Below are positions 51,697-63,966 of a stretch of DNA of 64,000 nucleotides, piece after piece. Under the pieces are notes generated by a model. It was given only the letters and a program-made list of their open reading frames with translations, made no database searches and had not been told where the DNA came from. The position numbers and the translations under genes are program-made. How positions within the stretch are numbered: position 1 is the first letter of the stretch; every line of letters starts with the position of its first letter. This DNA comes from Osmia lignaria lignaria (lineage: Eukaryota; Arthropoda; Insecta; Hymenoptera; Megachilidae), in NCBI RefSeq assembly GCF_051020975.1, contig NW_027478159.1, positions 5,286,501-5,350,500 of the forward strand, given 5' to 3'.

Positions 51697-53916
51697 CGTT
51701 TTTGTAGAGAATTATGTTTCCTACAATTTATGTTCTATGAGATTTTTTGATCAGAAGCGTAGTTTTCGAGATATATCGAGATATTTAAAAGTTCCGAAGC
51801 CGCACCAACATAATAGAGATACAGAAACACCGTGGCCCCTTTCTTTGAGATAACTCTGCACTAGTGCGAGCCGCAAATGCCACTTCCAGCTTAGCTGTGC
51901 AGAAGAAGAACAACAAGAAGAAGAAATATCTCGAAATATGTCCGTCAGGCCCCTTCCCTTGAGATAAATCTGCAAATATCTCGGAAACGAAGCGAGCTAT
52001 GGCAAAATGTTAAGAGACCTTTTTTGTAGAGAATTATGTTTCCTACAATTTATGTTGTATGATATTTTTTGATCCGAAGCGTAGTTTTCGAGATATATCG
52101 AGATATTTAAAAGTTCCGAAGCCGCACCAACATAATAGAGATACAGAAACACCGTGGCCCCTTTCTTTGAGATAACTCTGCACTAGTGCGAGCCGCAAAT
52201 GCCACTTCCAGCTTAGCTGTGCAGAAGAAGAACAACAAGAAGAAATATCTTGAAATATGTCCGTCAGGCCCCTTCCCTTGAGATAAATCTGCAAATATCT
52301 CGGAAACAAAGCGAGCTATGGGAAAATGTTAAGAGACGTTTTTTGTAGAGAATTATGTTTCCTACAATTTATGTTCTATCATATTTTTTGATCAGAAGCG
52401 TAGTTTTCGAGATATATCGAGATATATAAAATTTCCGAAGCCGCACCAACATAATAGAGATTCAGAAACACCGTGGCCCCTTTCTTTGAGATAACTCTGC
52501 ACTAGTGCGAGCCGCAAATGCCACTTCCAGCTTAGCTGTGCAGAAGAAGAACAACAAGAAGAAGAAATATCTCGAAATATGTCCGTCAGGCCCCTTCCCT
52601 TGAGATGTATCTGCAAATATCTCGGAAACGAAGCGAGCTATGGCAAAATGTTAATAGACCTTTTTTGTAGAGAATTATGTTTCCTACAATTTATGTTCTA
52701 TGATATTTTTTGATCAGAAGCGTAGTTTTCGAGATATATCGAGATATTTAAAATTTCCGAAGCCGCACCAACATAATAGAGATACAGAAACACCGTGGCC
52801 CCTTTCTTTGAGATAACTCTGCACTATTGCGAGCTGCAAATGCCACTTCCAGCTTAGCTGTGCAGAAGAGGAACAACAAGAAGAAGAAATATCTCCAAAT
52901 ATGTCCGTCAGGCCCCTTCCCTTGAGATAAATCTGCAAATATCTCGGAAACGAAGCGAGCTATGGCAAAATGTTAAGAGACCTTTTTTGTAGAGAATTAA
53001 GTTTCCTACTTTTTATGTTCTATGATATTTTTTGATCAGATGCGTAGTTCTCGAGATATATCAAGATATTTAAAAGTTCCGAAGCCGCACCAACATAATA
53101 GAGATACAGAAACACCGTGGCCCCTTTCTTTGAGATAACTCTGCACTATTGCGAGCTGCAAATGCCACTTCCAGCTTAGCTGTGCAGAAGAAGAACAACA
53201 AGAAGAAGAAATATCTCGAAATATGTCCGTCAGGCCCCTTCCCTTGAGATAAATCTGCAAATATCTCGGAAACGAAGCGAGCTATGGCAAAATGTTAAGA
53301 GACCTTTTTTGTAGAGAATTAAGTTTCCTACTTTTTGCGTTCTATGATATTTTTTGATCAGATGCGTAGTTCTCGAGATATATCAAGATATTTAAAAGTT
53401 CCGAAGCCGCACCAACATAATAGAGATTCAGTAACACCGTGGCCCCTTTCTTTGAGATAACTCTGCACTAGTGCGAGCCGCAAATGCAACTTCCAGCTTA
53501 GCTGTGCAGAAGAAGAACAACAAGAAGAAGAAATATCTCGAAATATGTCCGTCAGGCCCCTTCCCTTAAGATAAATCTGCAAATATCTCGGAAACGAAGC
53601 GAGCTATGGGAAAATGTTGAGAGACCTTTTTTGTAGAGAATTAAGTTTCCTACTTTTTCTGTTCTATGATATTTTTTGATCACATGCGTAGTTCTCGAGA
53701 TATATCAAGATATTTAAAAGTTCCGAAGCCGCACCAACATAATAGAGATACAGAAACACCGTGGCCCCTTTCTTTGAGATAACTCTGCACTATTGCGAGA
53801 TGTAAATGCCACTTGCAGCTTAGCTGTGCAGAAGAAGAACAACACGAAGAAGAAATATCTCGAAATATGTCCGTCAGGCCACTTCCCTTGAGATAAATCT
53901 GCAAATATCTCGGAAA
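51697..53916. repeat. Seven-unit segment of a 13-unit period, copy 2 (offset 4183)
   Basis: Counterpart of 47514-49733. Its first 1.6 kb is also repeated at 56849-58439. Confidence 0.88.
52071..52389. repeat. 319-bp unit, copy of 47888 (offset 4183)
   Basis: Same private set, including CTTGAAATATG and the TTCTATCATATT tail. Confidence 0.9.
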
Positions 53917-54604
53917 CGAAGCGAGCTATGGCAAAATGTTAAGAGACCTTTTTTGTAGAGAAATAAGTTTCCTACTTTTTATGTTCTATGATATTTTTTG
54001 ATCAGATGCGTAGTTCTCGAGATATATCAAGATAGTTAAAAGTTCCGAAGCCGCACCAACATAATAGAGATACAGAAACACCGTGGCCCCTTTCTTTGAG
54101 ATAACTCTTCACTATTGCGAGATGTAAATGCCACTTCCAGCTTAGCTGTGCAGAAGAAGAACAACACGAAGAAGAAATATCTCGAAATATGTCCGTCAGG
54201 GCCCTCCCCTTGAGATAAATCTGCAAATATCTCGGAAACGAAGCGAGCTATGGCAAAATGTTAAGAGACCTTTTTTGTAGAGAATTAAGTTTCCTACTTT
54301 TTATGTTCTATGATATTTTTTGATCAGATGCGTAGTTCTCGAGATATATCAAGATATTTAAAAGTTCCGAAGCCGCACCAACATAATAGAGATACAGAAA
54401 CACCGTGGACCCTTTCTTTGAGATAACTCTGCACTATTGCGAGCTGCAAATGCCACTTCCAGCTTAGCTGTGCAGAAGAAGAACAACAAGAAGAAGAAAT
54501 ATCTCGAAATATGTCCGTCAGGCCCCTTCCCTTGAGATGTATCTGCAAATATCTCGGAAACGAAGCGAGCTATGGCAAAATGTTAAGAGACCTTTTTTGT
54601 AGAG
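53335..54604. repeat. Four-unit block, right copy (offset 10614)
   Basis: Matches 42721-43990 including the rare GAGAAATAAG. The offset is 33 units minus 12 bp, equal to four intervening 319-bp units. Private GTCAGGGCCCTCCCC in the third unit. Confidence 0.82.
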
Positions 54605-55609
54605 AATTATGTTTCCTACAATTTATGTTCTATGAGATTTTTTGATCAGAAGCGTAGTTTTCGAGATATATCGAGATATTTAAAAGTTCCGAAGCCGCAC
54701 CAACATAATAGAGATACAGAAACACCGTGGCCCCTTTCTTTGAGATAACTCTGCACTAGTGCGAGCCGCAAATACCACTTCCAGCTTAGCTGTGCAGAAG
54801 AAGAACAACAAGAAGAAGAAATATCTCGAAATATGTCCGTCAGGCCCCTTCCCTTGAGATAAATCTGCAAATATCTCGGAAACGAAGCGAGCTATGGCAA
54901 AATGTTAAGAGACCTTTTTTGTAGAGAATTATGTTTCCTACAATTTATGTTGTATGATATTTTTTGATCCGAAGCGTAGTTTTCGAGATATATCGAGATA
55001 TTTAAAAGTTCCGAAGCCGCACCAACATAATAGAGATACAGAAACACCGTGGCCCCTTTCTTTGAGATAACTCTGCACTAGTGCGAGCCGCAAATGCCAC
55101 TTCCAGCTTAGCTGTGCAGAAGAAGAACAACAAGAAGAAGAAATATCTCGAAATATGTCCGTCAGGCCCCTTCCCTTGAGATAAATCTGCAAATATCTCG
55201 GAAAGGAAGCGAGCTATGGCAAAATGTTAAGAGACGTTTTCTGTAGAGAATTATGTTTCCTACAATTTATGTTCTATGATATTTTTTGATCAGAAGCGTA
55301 GTTTTCGAGATATATCGAGATATTTAAAATTTCCGAAGCCGCACCAACATAATAGAGATTCAGAAACACCGTGGCCCCTTTCTTTGAGATAACTCTGCAC
55401 TAGTGCGAGCCGCAAATACCACTTCCAGCTTAGCTGTGCAGAAGAGGAACAACAAGAAGAAGAAATATCTCCAAATATGTCCGTCAGGCCCCTTCCCTTG
55501 AGATAAATCTGCAAATATCTCGGAAACGAAGCGAGCTATGGCAAAATGTTAAGAGACCTTTTTTGTAGAGAATTAAGTTTCCTACTTTTTATGTTCTATG
55601 ATATTTTTT

Positions 55610-56155
55610 GATCAGATGCGTAGTTCTCGAGATATATCAAGATATTTAAAAGTTCCGAAGCCGCACCAACATAATAGAGATACAGAAACACCGTGGCCCC
55701 CTTCTTTGAGATAACTCTGCACTATTGCGAGCTGCAAATGCCACTTCCAGCTTAGCTGTGCAGAAGAAGAACAACAAGAAGAAGAAATATCTCGAAATAT
55801 GTCCGTCAGGCCCCTTCCCTTGAGATAAATCTGCAAATATCTCGGAAACGAAGCGAGCTATGGCAAAATCTTAAGACACCTTTTTTGTAGAGAATTAAGT
55901 TTCCTACTTTTTATGTTCTATGATATTTTTTGATCAGACGCCTAGTTCTCGAGATATATCAAGATATTTAAAAGTTCCGAAGCCGCACCAACATAATTGA
56001 GATACAGAAACACCGTGGCCCCTTTCTTTGAGATAACTCTGCACTATTGCGAGCTGCAAATGCCACTTCCAGCTTAGCTGTGCAGAAGAAGAACAACACG
56101 AAGAAGAAATATCTCGAAATATGTCCGTCAGGCCCCTTCCCTTGAGATGTATCTG
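55610..56155. repeat. Segment with AAAATCTTAAGACACC, copy 1 (offset 2573)
   Basis: A B unit ending AAAATCTTAAGACACC, then a unit with GCCTAG in its head and a GATGTATCTGC tail. The pair recurs from 58183. Private AATTGAGATAC and GTGGCCCCCTTC. Confidence 0.7.
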
Positions 56156-56848
56156 CAAATATCTCGGAAACGAAGCGAGCTATGGCAAAATGTTAAGAGA
56201 CCTTTTTTGTAGAGAACTATGTTTCCTACTTTTTATGTTCTATGATATTTTTTGATCAGATGCGTAGTTCTCAAGATATATCAAGATATTTAAAAGTTCC
56301 GACGCCGCACCAACATAATAGAGATACAGAAACACCGTGGACCCTTTCTTTGAGATAACTCTGCACTATTGCGAGCTGCAAATGCCACTTCCAGCTTAGC
56401 AGTGCAGAAGAAGAACAACAAGAAGAAGAAATATCTCGAAATATGTCCGTCAGGCCCCTTCCCTTGAGATAAATCTGCAAATATCTCGGAAACGAAGCGA
56501 GCTATGGCAAAATCTTAAGAGACCTTTTTTGTAGAGAATTAAGTTTCCTACTTTTTATGTTCTATGATATTTTTTGATCAGATGCGTAGTTCTTGAGATA
56601 TATCAAGATATTTAAAAGTTCCGAAGCCGCACCAACATAATAGAGATACAGAAACACCGTGGCCCCTTTCTTTGAGATAACTCTGCACTATTGCGAGCTG
56701 CAAATGCCACTTCCAGCTTAGCTGTGCAGAAAAAGAACAACACGAAGAAGAAATATCTCGAAATATGTCCGTCAGGCCCCTTCCCTTGAGATAAATCTGC
56801 AAATATCTCGGAAACGAAGCGAGCTATGGCAAAATGTTAAGAGACCTT

Positions 56849-58439
56849 TTTTGTAGAGAATTATGTTTCCTACAATTTATGTTCTATGAGATTTTTTGAT
56901 CAGAAGCGTAGTTTTCGAGATATATCGAGATATTTAAAAGTTCCGAAGCCGCACCAACATAATAGAGATACAGAAACACCGTGGCCCCTTTCTTTGAGAT
57001 AACTCTGCACTAGTGCGAGCCGCAAATGCCACTTCCAGCTTAGCTGTGTAGAAGAAGAACAACAAGAAGAAGAAATATCTCGAAATATGTCCGTCAGGCC
57101 CCTTCCCTTGAGATAAATCTGCAAATATCTCGGAAACGAAGCGAGCTATGGCAAAATGTTAAGAGACCTTTTTTGTAGAGAATTATGTTTCCTACAATTT
57201 ATGTTGTATGATATTTTTTGATCCGAAGCGTAGTTTTCGAGATATATCGAGATATTTAAAAGTTCCGAAGCCGCACCAACATAATAGAGATACAGAAACA
57301 CCGTGGCCCCTTTCTTTGAGATAACTCTGCACTAGTGCGAGCCGCAAATGCCACTTCCAGCTTAGCTGTGCAGAAGAAGAACAACAAGAAGAAATATCTC
57401 GAAATATGTCCGTCAGGCCCCTTCCCTTGAGATAAATCTGCAAATATCTCGGAAACAAAGCGAGCTATGGGAAAATGTTAAGAGACGTTTTTTGTAGAGA
57501 ATTATGTTTCCTACAATTTATGTTCTATGATATTTTTTGATCAGAAGCGTAGTTTTCGAGATATATCGAGATATATAAAATTTCCGAAGCCGCACCAACA
57601 TAATAGAGATTCAGAAACACCGTGGCCCCTTTCTTTGAGATAACTCTGCACTAGTGCGAGCCGCAAATGCCACTTCCAGCTTAGCTGTGCAGAAGAAGAA
57701 CAACAAGAAGAAGAAATATCTCGAAATATGTCCGTCAGGCCCCTTCCCTTGAGATGTATCTGCAAATATCTCGGAAACGAAGCGAGCTATGGCAAAATGT
57801 TAATAGACCTTTTTTGTAGAGAATTATGTTTTCTACAATTTATGTTCTATGATATTTTTTGATCAGAAGCGTAGTTTTCGAGATATATCGAGATATTTAA
57901 AATTTCCGAAGCCGCACCAACATAATAGAGATACAGAAACACCGTGGCCCCTTTCTTTGAGATAACTCTGCACTATTGCGAGCTGCAAATGCCACTTCCA
58001 GCTTAGCTGTGCAGAAGAGGAACAACAAGAAGAAGAAATATCTCCAAATATGTCCGTCAGGCCCCTTCCCTTGAGATAAATCTGCAAATATCTCGGAAAC
58101 GAAGCGAGCTATGGCAAAATGTTAAGAGACCTTTTTTGTAGAGAATTAAGTTTCCTACTTTTTATGTTCTATGATATTTTTTGATCAGATGCGTAGTTCT
58201 CGAGATATATCAAGATATTTAAAAGTTCCGAAGCCGCACCAACATAATAGAGATACAGAAACACCGTGGCCCCTTTCTTTGAGATAACTCTGCACTATTG
58301 CGAGCTGCAAATGCCACTTCCAGCTTAGCTGTGCAGAAGAAGAACAACAAGAAGAAGAAATATCTCGAAATATGTCCGTCAGGCCCCTTCCCTTGAGATA
58401 AATCTGCAAATATCTCGGAAACGAAGCGAGCTATGGCAA
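56849..58439. repeat. Five-unit segment, copy 3 (offset 5149 from 51700)
   Basis: Sixteen units minus 3 bp after 51700-53290. Same order of marks, with private GCTGTGTAGAAG and TATGTTTTCTAC. It ends where the tail becomes AAAATCTTAAGACACC. Confidence 0.82.
57220..57538. repeat. 319-bp unit, copy of 52071 (offset 5149)
   Basis: As 52071 but with CTCGAAATATG and TTCTATGATATT, so it is the diverged or ancestral member of the trio. Confidence 0.9.
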
Positions 58440-58728
58440 AATCTTAAGACACCTTTTTTGTAGAGAATTAAGTTTCCTACTTTTTATGTTCTATGATATT
58501 TTTTGATCAGATGCCTAGTTCTCGAGATATATCAAGATATTTAAAAGTTCCGAAGCCGCACCAACATAATAGAGATACAGAAACACCGTGGCCCCTTTCT
58601 TTGAGATAACTCTGCACTATTGCGAGCTGCAAATGCCACTTCCAGCTTAGCTGTGCAGAAGAAGAACTACACGAAGAAGAAATATCTCGAAATATGTCCG
58701 TCAGGCCCCTTCCCTTGAGATGTATCTG
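58183..58728. repeat. Segment with AAAATCTTAAGACACC, copy 2 (offset 2573)
   Basis: Counterpart of 55610-56155, with private GAAGAACTACACG. Both are followed by GAGAACTATG. Confidence 0.7.
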
Positions 58729-58826
58729 CAAATATCTCGGAAACGAAGCGAGCTATGGCAAAATGTTAAGAGACCTTTTTTGTAGAGAACTATGTTTCCT
58801 ACAATTTATGTTCTATGATATTTTTT

Positions 58827-59145
58827 GATCAGAAGCGTAGTTTTCGAGATATATCGAGATATTTAAAAGTTCCGAAGCCGCACCAACATAATAGAGATAC
58901 AGAAACACCGTGGCCCCTTTCTTTGAGATAACTCTGCACTAGTGCGAGCCGCAAATGCCACTTCCAGCTTAGCTGTGCAGAAGAAGAACAACAAGAAGAA
59001 ATATCTCGAAATATGTCCGTCAGGCCCCTTCCCTTGAGATAAATCTGCAAATATCTCGGAAACGAAGCGAGCTATGGCAAAATGTTAAGAGACCTTATTT
59101 GTAGAGAATTAAGTTTCCTACTTTTTATGTTCTATGATATTTTTG
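58827..59145. repeat. 319-bp unit
   Basis: Type A head; tail reads GACCTTATTTG, a mix of the two common tails. Confidence 0.9.
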
Positions 59146-59253
59146 GATCAGATGCGTAGTTCTCGAGATATATCAAGATATTCAAAAGTTCCGAAGCCGC
59201 ACCAACATAATAGAGATACAGAAACACCGTGGCCCCTTTCTTTGAGATAACTC

Positions 59254-60546
59254 TGCACTATTGCGAGCTGGAAATGCCACTTCCAGTTTAGCAGTGCAGA
59301 AGAAGAACAACAAGAAGAAGAAATATCTCGAAATATGTCCGTCAGGCCCCTTCCCTTGAGATAAATCTGCAAATATCTCGGAAACGAAGCGAGCTATGGC
59401 AAAATCTTAAGAGACCTTTTTTGTAGAGAATTAAGTTTCCTACTTTTTATGTTCTATGATATTTTTTGATCAGATGCGTAGTTCTTGAGATATATCAAGA
59501 TATTTAAAAGTTCCGAAGCCGCACCAACATAATAGAGATACAGAAACACCGTGGCCCCTTTCTTTGAGATAACTCTGCACTATTGCGAGCTGCAAATGCC
59601 GCTTCCAGCTTAGCTGTGCAGAAAAAGAACAACACGAAGAAGAAATATCTCGAAATATGTCCGTCAGGCCCCTTCCCTTGAGATAAATCTGCAAATATCT
59701 CGGAAACGAAGCGAGCTATGGCAAAATGTTAAGAGACCTTTTTTGTAGAGAATTAAGTTTCCTACTTTTTATGTTCTATGATATTTTTTGATCAGAAGCG
59801 TAGTTTTCGAGATATATCGAGATATTTAAAAGTTCCGAAGCCGCACCAACATAATAGAGATACAGAAACACCGTGGCCCCTTTCTTTGAGATAACTCTGC
59901 ACTAGTGCGAGCCGCAAATGCCACTTCCAGCTTAGCTGTGCAGAAGAAGAACAACAAGAAGAAGAAATATCTCGAAATATGTCCGTCAGGCCCCTTCCCT
60001 TGAGATAAATCTGCAAATATCTCGGAAACGAAGCGAGCTATGGCAAAATGTTAAGAGACCTTTTTTGTAGAGAATTATGTTTCCTACAATTTATGTTGTA
60101 TGATATTTTTTGATCCGAAGCGTAGTTTTCGAGATATATCGAGATATTTAAAAGTTCCGAAGCCGCACCAACATAATAGAGATACAGAAACACCGTGGCC
60201 CCTTTCTTTGAGATAACTCTGCACTATTGCGAGCTGGAAATGCCACTTCCAGTTTAGCAGTGCAGAAGAAGAACAACAAGAAGAAGAAATATCTCGAAAT
60301 ATGTCCGTCAGGCCCCTTCCCTTGAGATAAATCTGCAAATATCTCGGAAACGAAGCGAGCTATGGCAAAATCTTAAGAGACCTTTTTTGTAGAGAATTAA
60401 GTTTCCTACTTTTTATGTTCTATGATATTTTTTGATCAGATGCGTAGTTCTTGAGATATATCAAGATATTTAAAAGTTCCGAAGCCGCACCAACATAATA
60501 GAGATACAGAAACACCGTGGCCCCTTTCTTTGAGATAACTCTGCAC
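59254..60546. repeat. 966-bp period: CTGGAAATG body joined to AAAATCTTAAG tail and TTCTTGAG head
   Basis: About 327 bp at 59254-59580 reappear at 60220-60546. In the first copy the CTGGAAATG body follows a type B head, in the second a GATCCGAAG type A head, so the breakpoint lies inside the unit. Confidence 0.6.
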
Positions 60547-60752
60547 TAGTGCGAGCCGCAAATGCCACTTCCAGCTTAGCTGTGCAGAAGAAGAGCAACA
60601 AGAAGAAATATCTCGAAATATGTCCGTCAGGCCCCTTCCCTTGAGATAAATCTGCAAATATCTCGGTAACGAAGCGAGCTATGGCAAAATCTTAAGAGAC
60701 CTTTTTTGTAGAGAATTAAGTTTCCTACTTTTTATGTTCTATGATATTTTTT
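60434..60752. repeat. 319-bp unit with TTCTTGAG head
   Basis: Head TTCTTGAGATAT..CAAG, rare AGAAGAGCAACAAG, private CGGTAACG, and the AAAATCTTAAG tail. Confidence 0.9.
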
Positions 60753-63006
60753 GATCAGATGCGTAGTTCTTGAGATATATCAAGATATTTAAAAGTTCCG
60801 AAGCCGCACCAACATAATAGAGATACAGAAACACCGTGGCCCCTTTCTTTGAGATAACCCTGCACTATTGCGAGCTGCAAATGCCACTTCCAACTTAGCT
60901 GTGCAGAAGAAGAACAACACGAAGAAGAAATATCTCGAAATATGTCCGTCAGGCCCCTTCCCTTGAGATAAATCTGCAAATATCTCGGAAACGAAGCGAG
61001 CTATGGCAAAATGTTAAGAGACTTTATTTGTAGAGAATTAAGTTTCCTACTTTTTATGTTCTATGATATTTTTTGGTCAGATGCGTAGTTCTCGTGATAT
61101 ATCGAGATATTTAAAAGTTCCGAAGCCGCACCAACATAATAGAGATACAGAAACACCGTGGCCCCTTTCTATGAGATAACTCTGCACTATTGCGAGCTGT
61201 AAATGCCACTTCCAGCTTAGCTGTGCAGAAGAAGAACAACAAGAAGAAGAAATATCTCGAAATATGTCCGTCAGGCCCCTTCCCTTGAGATAAATCTACA
61301 AATATCTCGGAAACGAAGCGAGCTATGGCAAAATGTTAAGAGACTTTATTTGTAGAGAATTAAGTTTCCTACTTTTTATGTTCTATGATATTTTTTGATC
61401 AGATGCGTAGTTCTCGAGATATATCGAGATATTTAAAAGTTCCGAAGCCGCACCAACATAATAGAGATACAGAAACACAGTGGCCCCTTTCTTTGAGATA
61501 ACTCTGCACTAGTGCGAGCCGCAAATGCCACTTCCAGCTTAGCTGTGCAGCAGAAGAACAACACGAACAAGAAATATCTCGAAATATGTCCGTCAGGCCC
61601 CTTCCCTTGAGATAAATCTGCAAATATCTCGGAAACGAAGCGAGCTATGGCAAAATGTTAAGAGACTTTATTTGTAGAGAATTAAGTTTCCTACTTTTTA
61701 TGTTCTATGATATTTTTTGATCAGAAGCGGAGTTTTCGAGATATATCGAGATATTTAAAAGTTCCGAAGCCGCACCAACATAATAGAGATTCAGAAACAC
61801 CGTGGCCCCTTTCTCTGAGATAACTCTGCACTAGTGCGAGCCGCAAATGCCACTTCCAGCTTAGCTGTGCAGAAGAAGAACAACAAGAAGAAGAAATATC
61901 TCGATATATGTCCGTCAGGCCCCTTCCCTTGAGATAAATCTGCAAATATCTCGGAAACGAAGCGAGCTATGGCAAAATGTTAAGAGACCTTTTTTGTAGA
62001 GAATTAAGTTTCCTACTTTTTATGTTCTATGATATTTTTTGATCAGATGCGTAGTTCTTGAGATATATCAAGATATTTAAAAGTTCCGAAGCCGCACCAA
62101 CATAATAGAGATACAGAAACACCGTGGCCCCTTTCTTTGAGATAACTCTGCACTATTGCGAGCTGCAAATGCCACTTCCAGCTTAGCTGTGCAGAAGAAG
62201 AACAACACGAAGAAGAAATATCTCGAAATATGTCCGTCAGGCCCCTTCGCTTGAGATAAATCTGCAAATATCTCGGAAACGAAGCGAGCTATGGCAAAAT
62301 GTTAAGAGACCTTTTTTGTAGAGAATTAAGTTTCCTACTTTTTATGTTCTATGATATTTTTTGATCAGATGCGTAGTTCTCAAGATATATCAAGATATTT
62401 AAAAGTTCCGACGCCGCACCAACATAATAGAGATACAGAAACACCGTGGACCCTTTCTTTGAGATAACTCTGCACTATTGCGAGCTGCAAATGCCACTTC
62501 CAGCTTAGCTGTGCAGAAAAAGAACAACACGAAGAAGAAATATCTCGAAATATGTCCGTCAGGCCCCTTCCCTTGAGATAAATCTGCAAATATCTCGGAA
62601 ACGAAGCGAGCTATGGCAAAATGTTAAGAGACTTTATTTGTAGAGAATTAAGTTTCCTACTTTTTATGTTCTATGATATTTTTTGATCAGAAGCGTAGTT
62701 TTCGAGATATATAGAGATATTTAAAAGTTCCGAAGCCGCACCAACATAATAGAGATTCAGAAACACCGTGGCCCCTTTCTTTGAGATAACTCTGCACTAG
62801 TGCGAGCCGCAAATGCCACTTCCAGCTTAGCTGTGCAGAAGAAGAACAACAAGAAGAAGAAGTATCTCGAAATATGTCCTTCAGGCCCCTTCCCTTGAGA
62901 TAAATCTGCAAATATCTCGGAAACGAAGCGAGCTATGGCAAAATCTTAAGAGACCTTTTTTGTAGAGAATTAAGTTTCCTACTTTTTATGTTCTATGATA
63001 TTTTTT

Positions 63007-63325
63007 GATCAGATGCGTAGTTCTTGAGATATATCAAGATATTTAAAAGTTCCGAAGCCGCACCAACATAATAGAGATACAGAAACACCGTGGCCCCTTT
63101 CTTTGAGATACCTCTGCACTAGTGCGAGCCGCAAATGCCACTTCCAGCTTAGCTGTGCAGAAGAAGAGCAACAAGAAGAAATATCTCGAAATATGTCCGT
63201 CAGGCCCCTTCCCTTGAGATAAATCTGCAAATATCTCGGAAACGAAGCGAGCTATGGCAAAATCTTAAGAGACTTTATTTGTAGAGAATTAAGTTTCCTA
63301 CTTTTTATGTTCTATGATATTTTTT
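63007..63325. repeat. 319-bp unit, relative of 60434 (offset 2573)
   Basis: Shares the TTCTTGAG head, AGAAGAGCAACAAG and AAAATCTTAAG. Private GATACCTCTG. Confidence 0.9.
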
Positions 63326-63644
63326 GATCAGATGCGTAGTTCTCGAGATATATCGAGATATTTAAAAGTTCCGAAGCCGCACCAACATAATAGAGATTCA
63401 GAAACACCGTGGCCCCTTTCTTTGAGATAACTCTGCACTAGTGCGAGCCGCAAATGCCACTTCCAGCTTAGCTGTGCAGAAGAAGAACAACAAGAAGAAA
63501 TATCTCGAAATATGTCCGTCAGGCCCCTTCCCTTGAGATAAATCTGCAAATATCTCGGAAACGAAGCGAGCTATGGCAAAATGTTAAGAGACTTTATTTG
63601 TAGAGAATTAAGTTTCCTACTTTTTATGTTCTATGATATTTTTG
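63326..63644. repeat. 319-bp unit with mixed head
   Basis: Head is TTCTCGAG (type B) followed by ATATCGAG (type A), with GATTCAG. Directly follows another 319-bp unit, the only such adjacent pair in the window. Confidence 0.9.
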
Positions 63645-63966
63645 GATCAGATGCGTAGTTCTCGAGATATATCAAGATATTTAAAAGTTCCGAAGCCGCA
63701 CCAACGTAATAGAGATACAGAAACACCGTGGCCCCTTTCTTTGAGATAACTCTGCACTATTGCGAGCTGCAAATGCCACTTCCAGCTTAGCTGTGCAGAA
63801 GAAGAACAACACGAAGAAGAAATATCTCGAAATATGTCCGTCAGGCCCCTTCCCTTGAGATAAATCTGCAAATATCTCGGAAACGAAGCGAGCTATGGCA
63901 AAATGTTAAGAGACTTTATTTGTAGAGAATTAAGTTTCCTACAATTTATGTTCTATGATATTTTTT

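Noticed and set aside
10..63871. About 190 minus-strand reading frames of 69 to 89 codons, one per unit
   Set aside because: They share a TTG start with no ATG, the 322-bp period is not a multiple of three so units do not join, stops arise freely in some units, and differences between units mostly change the amino acid. They are by-products of the repeat.
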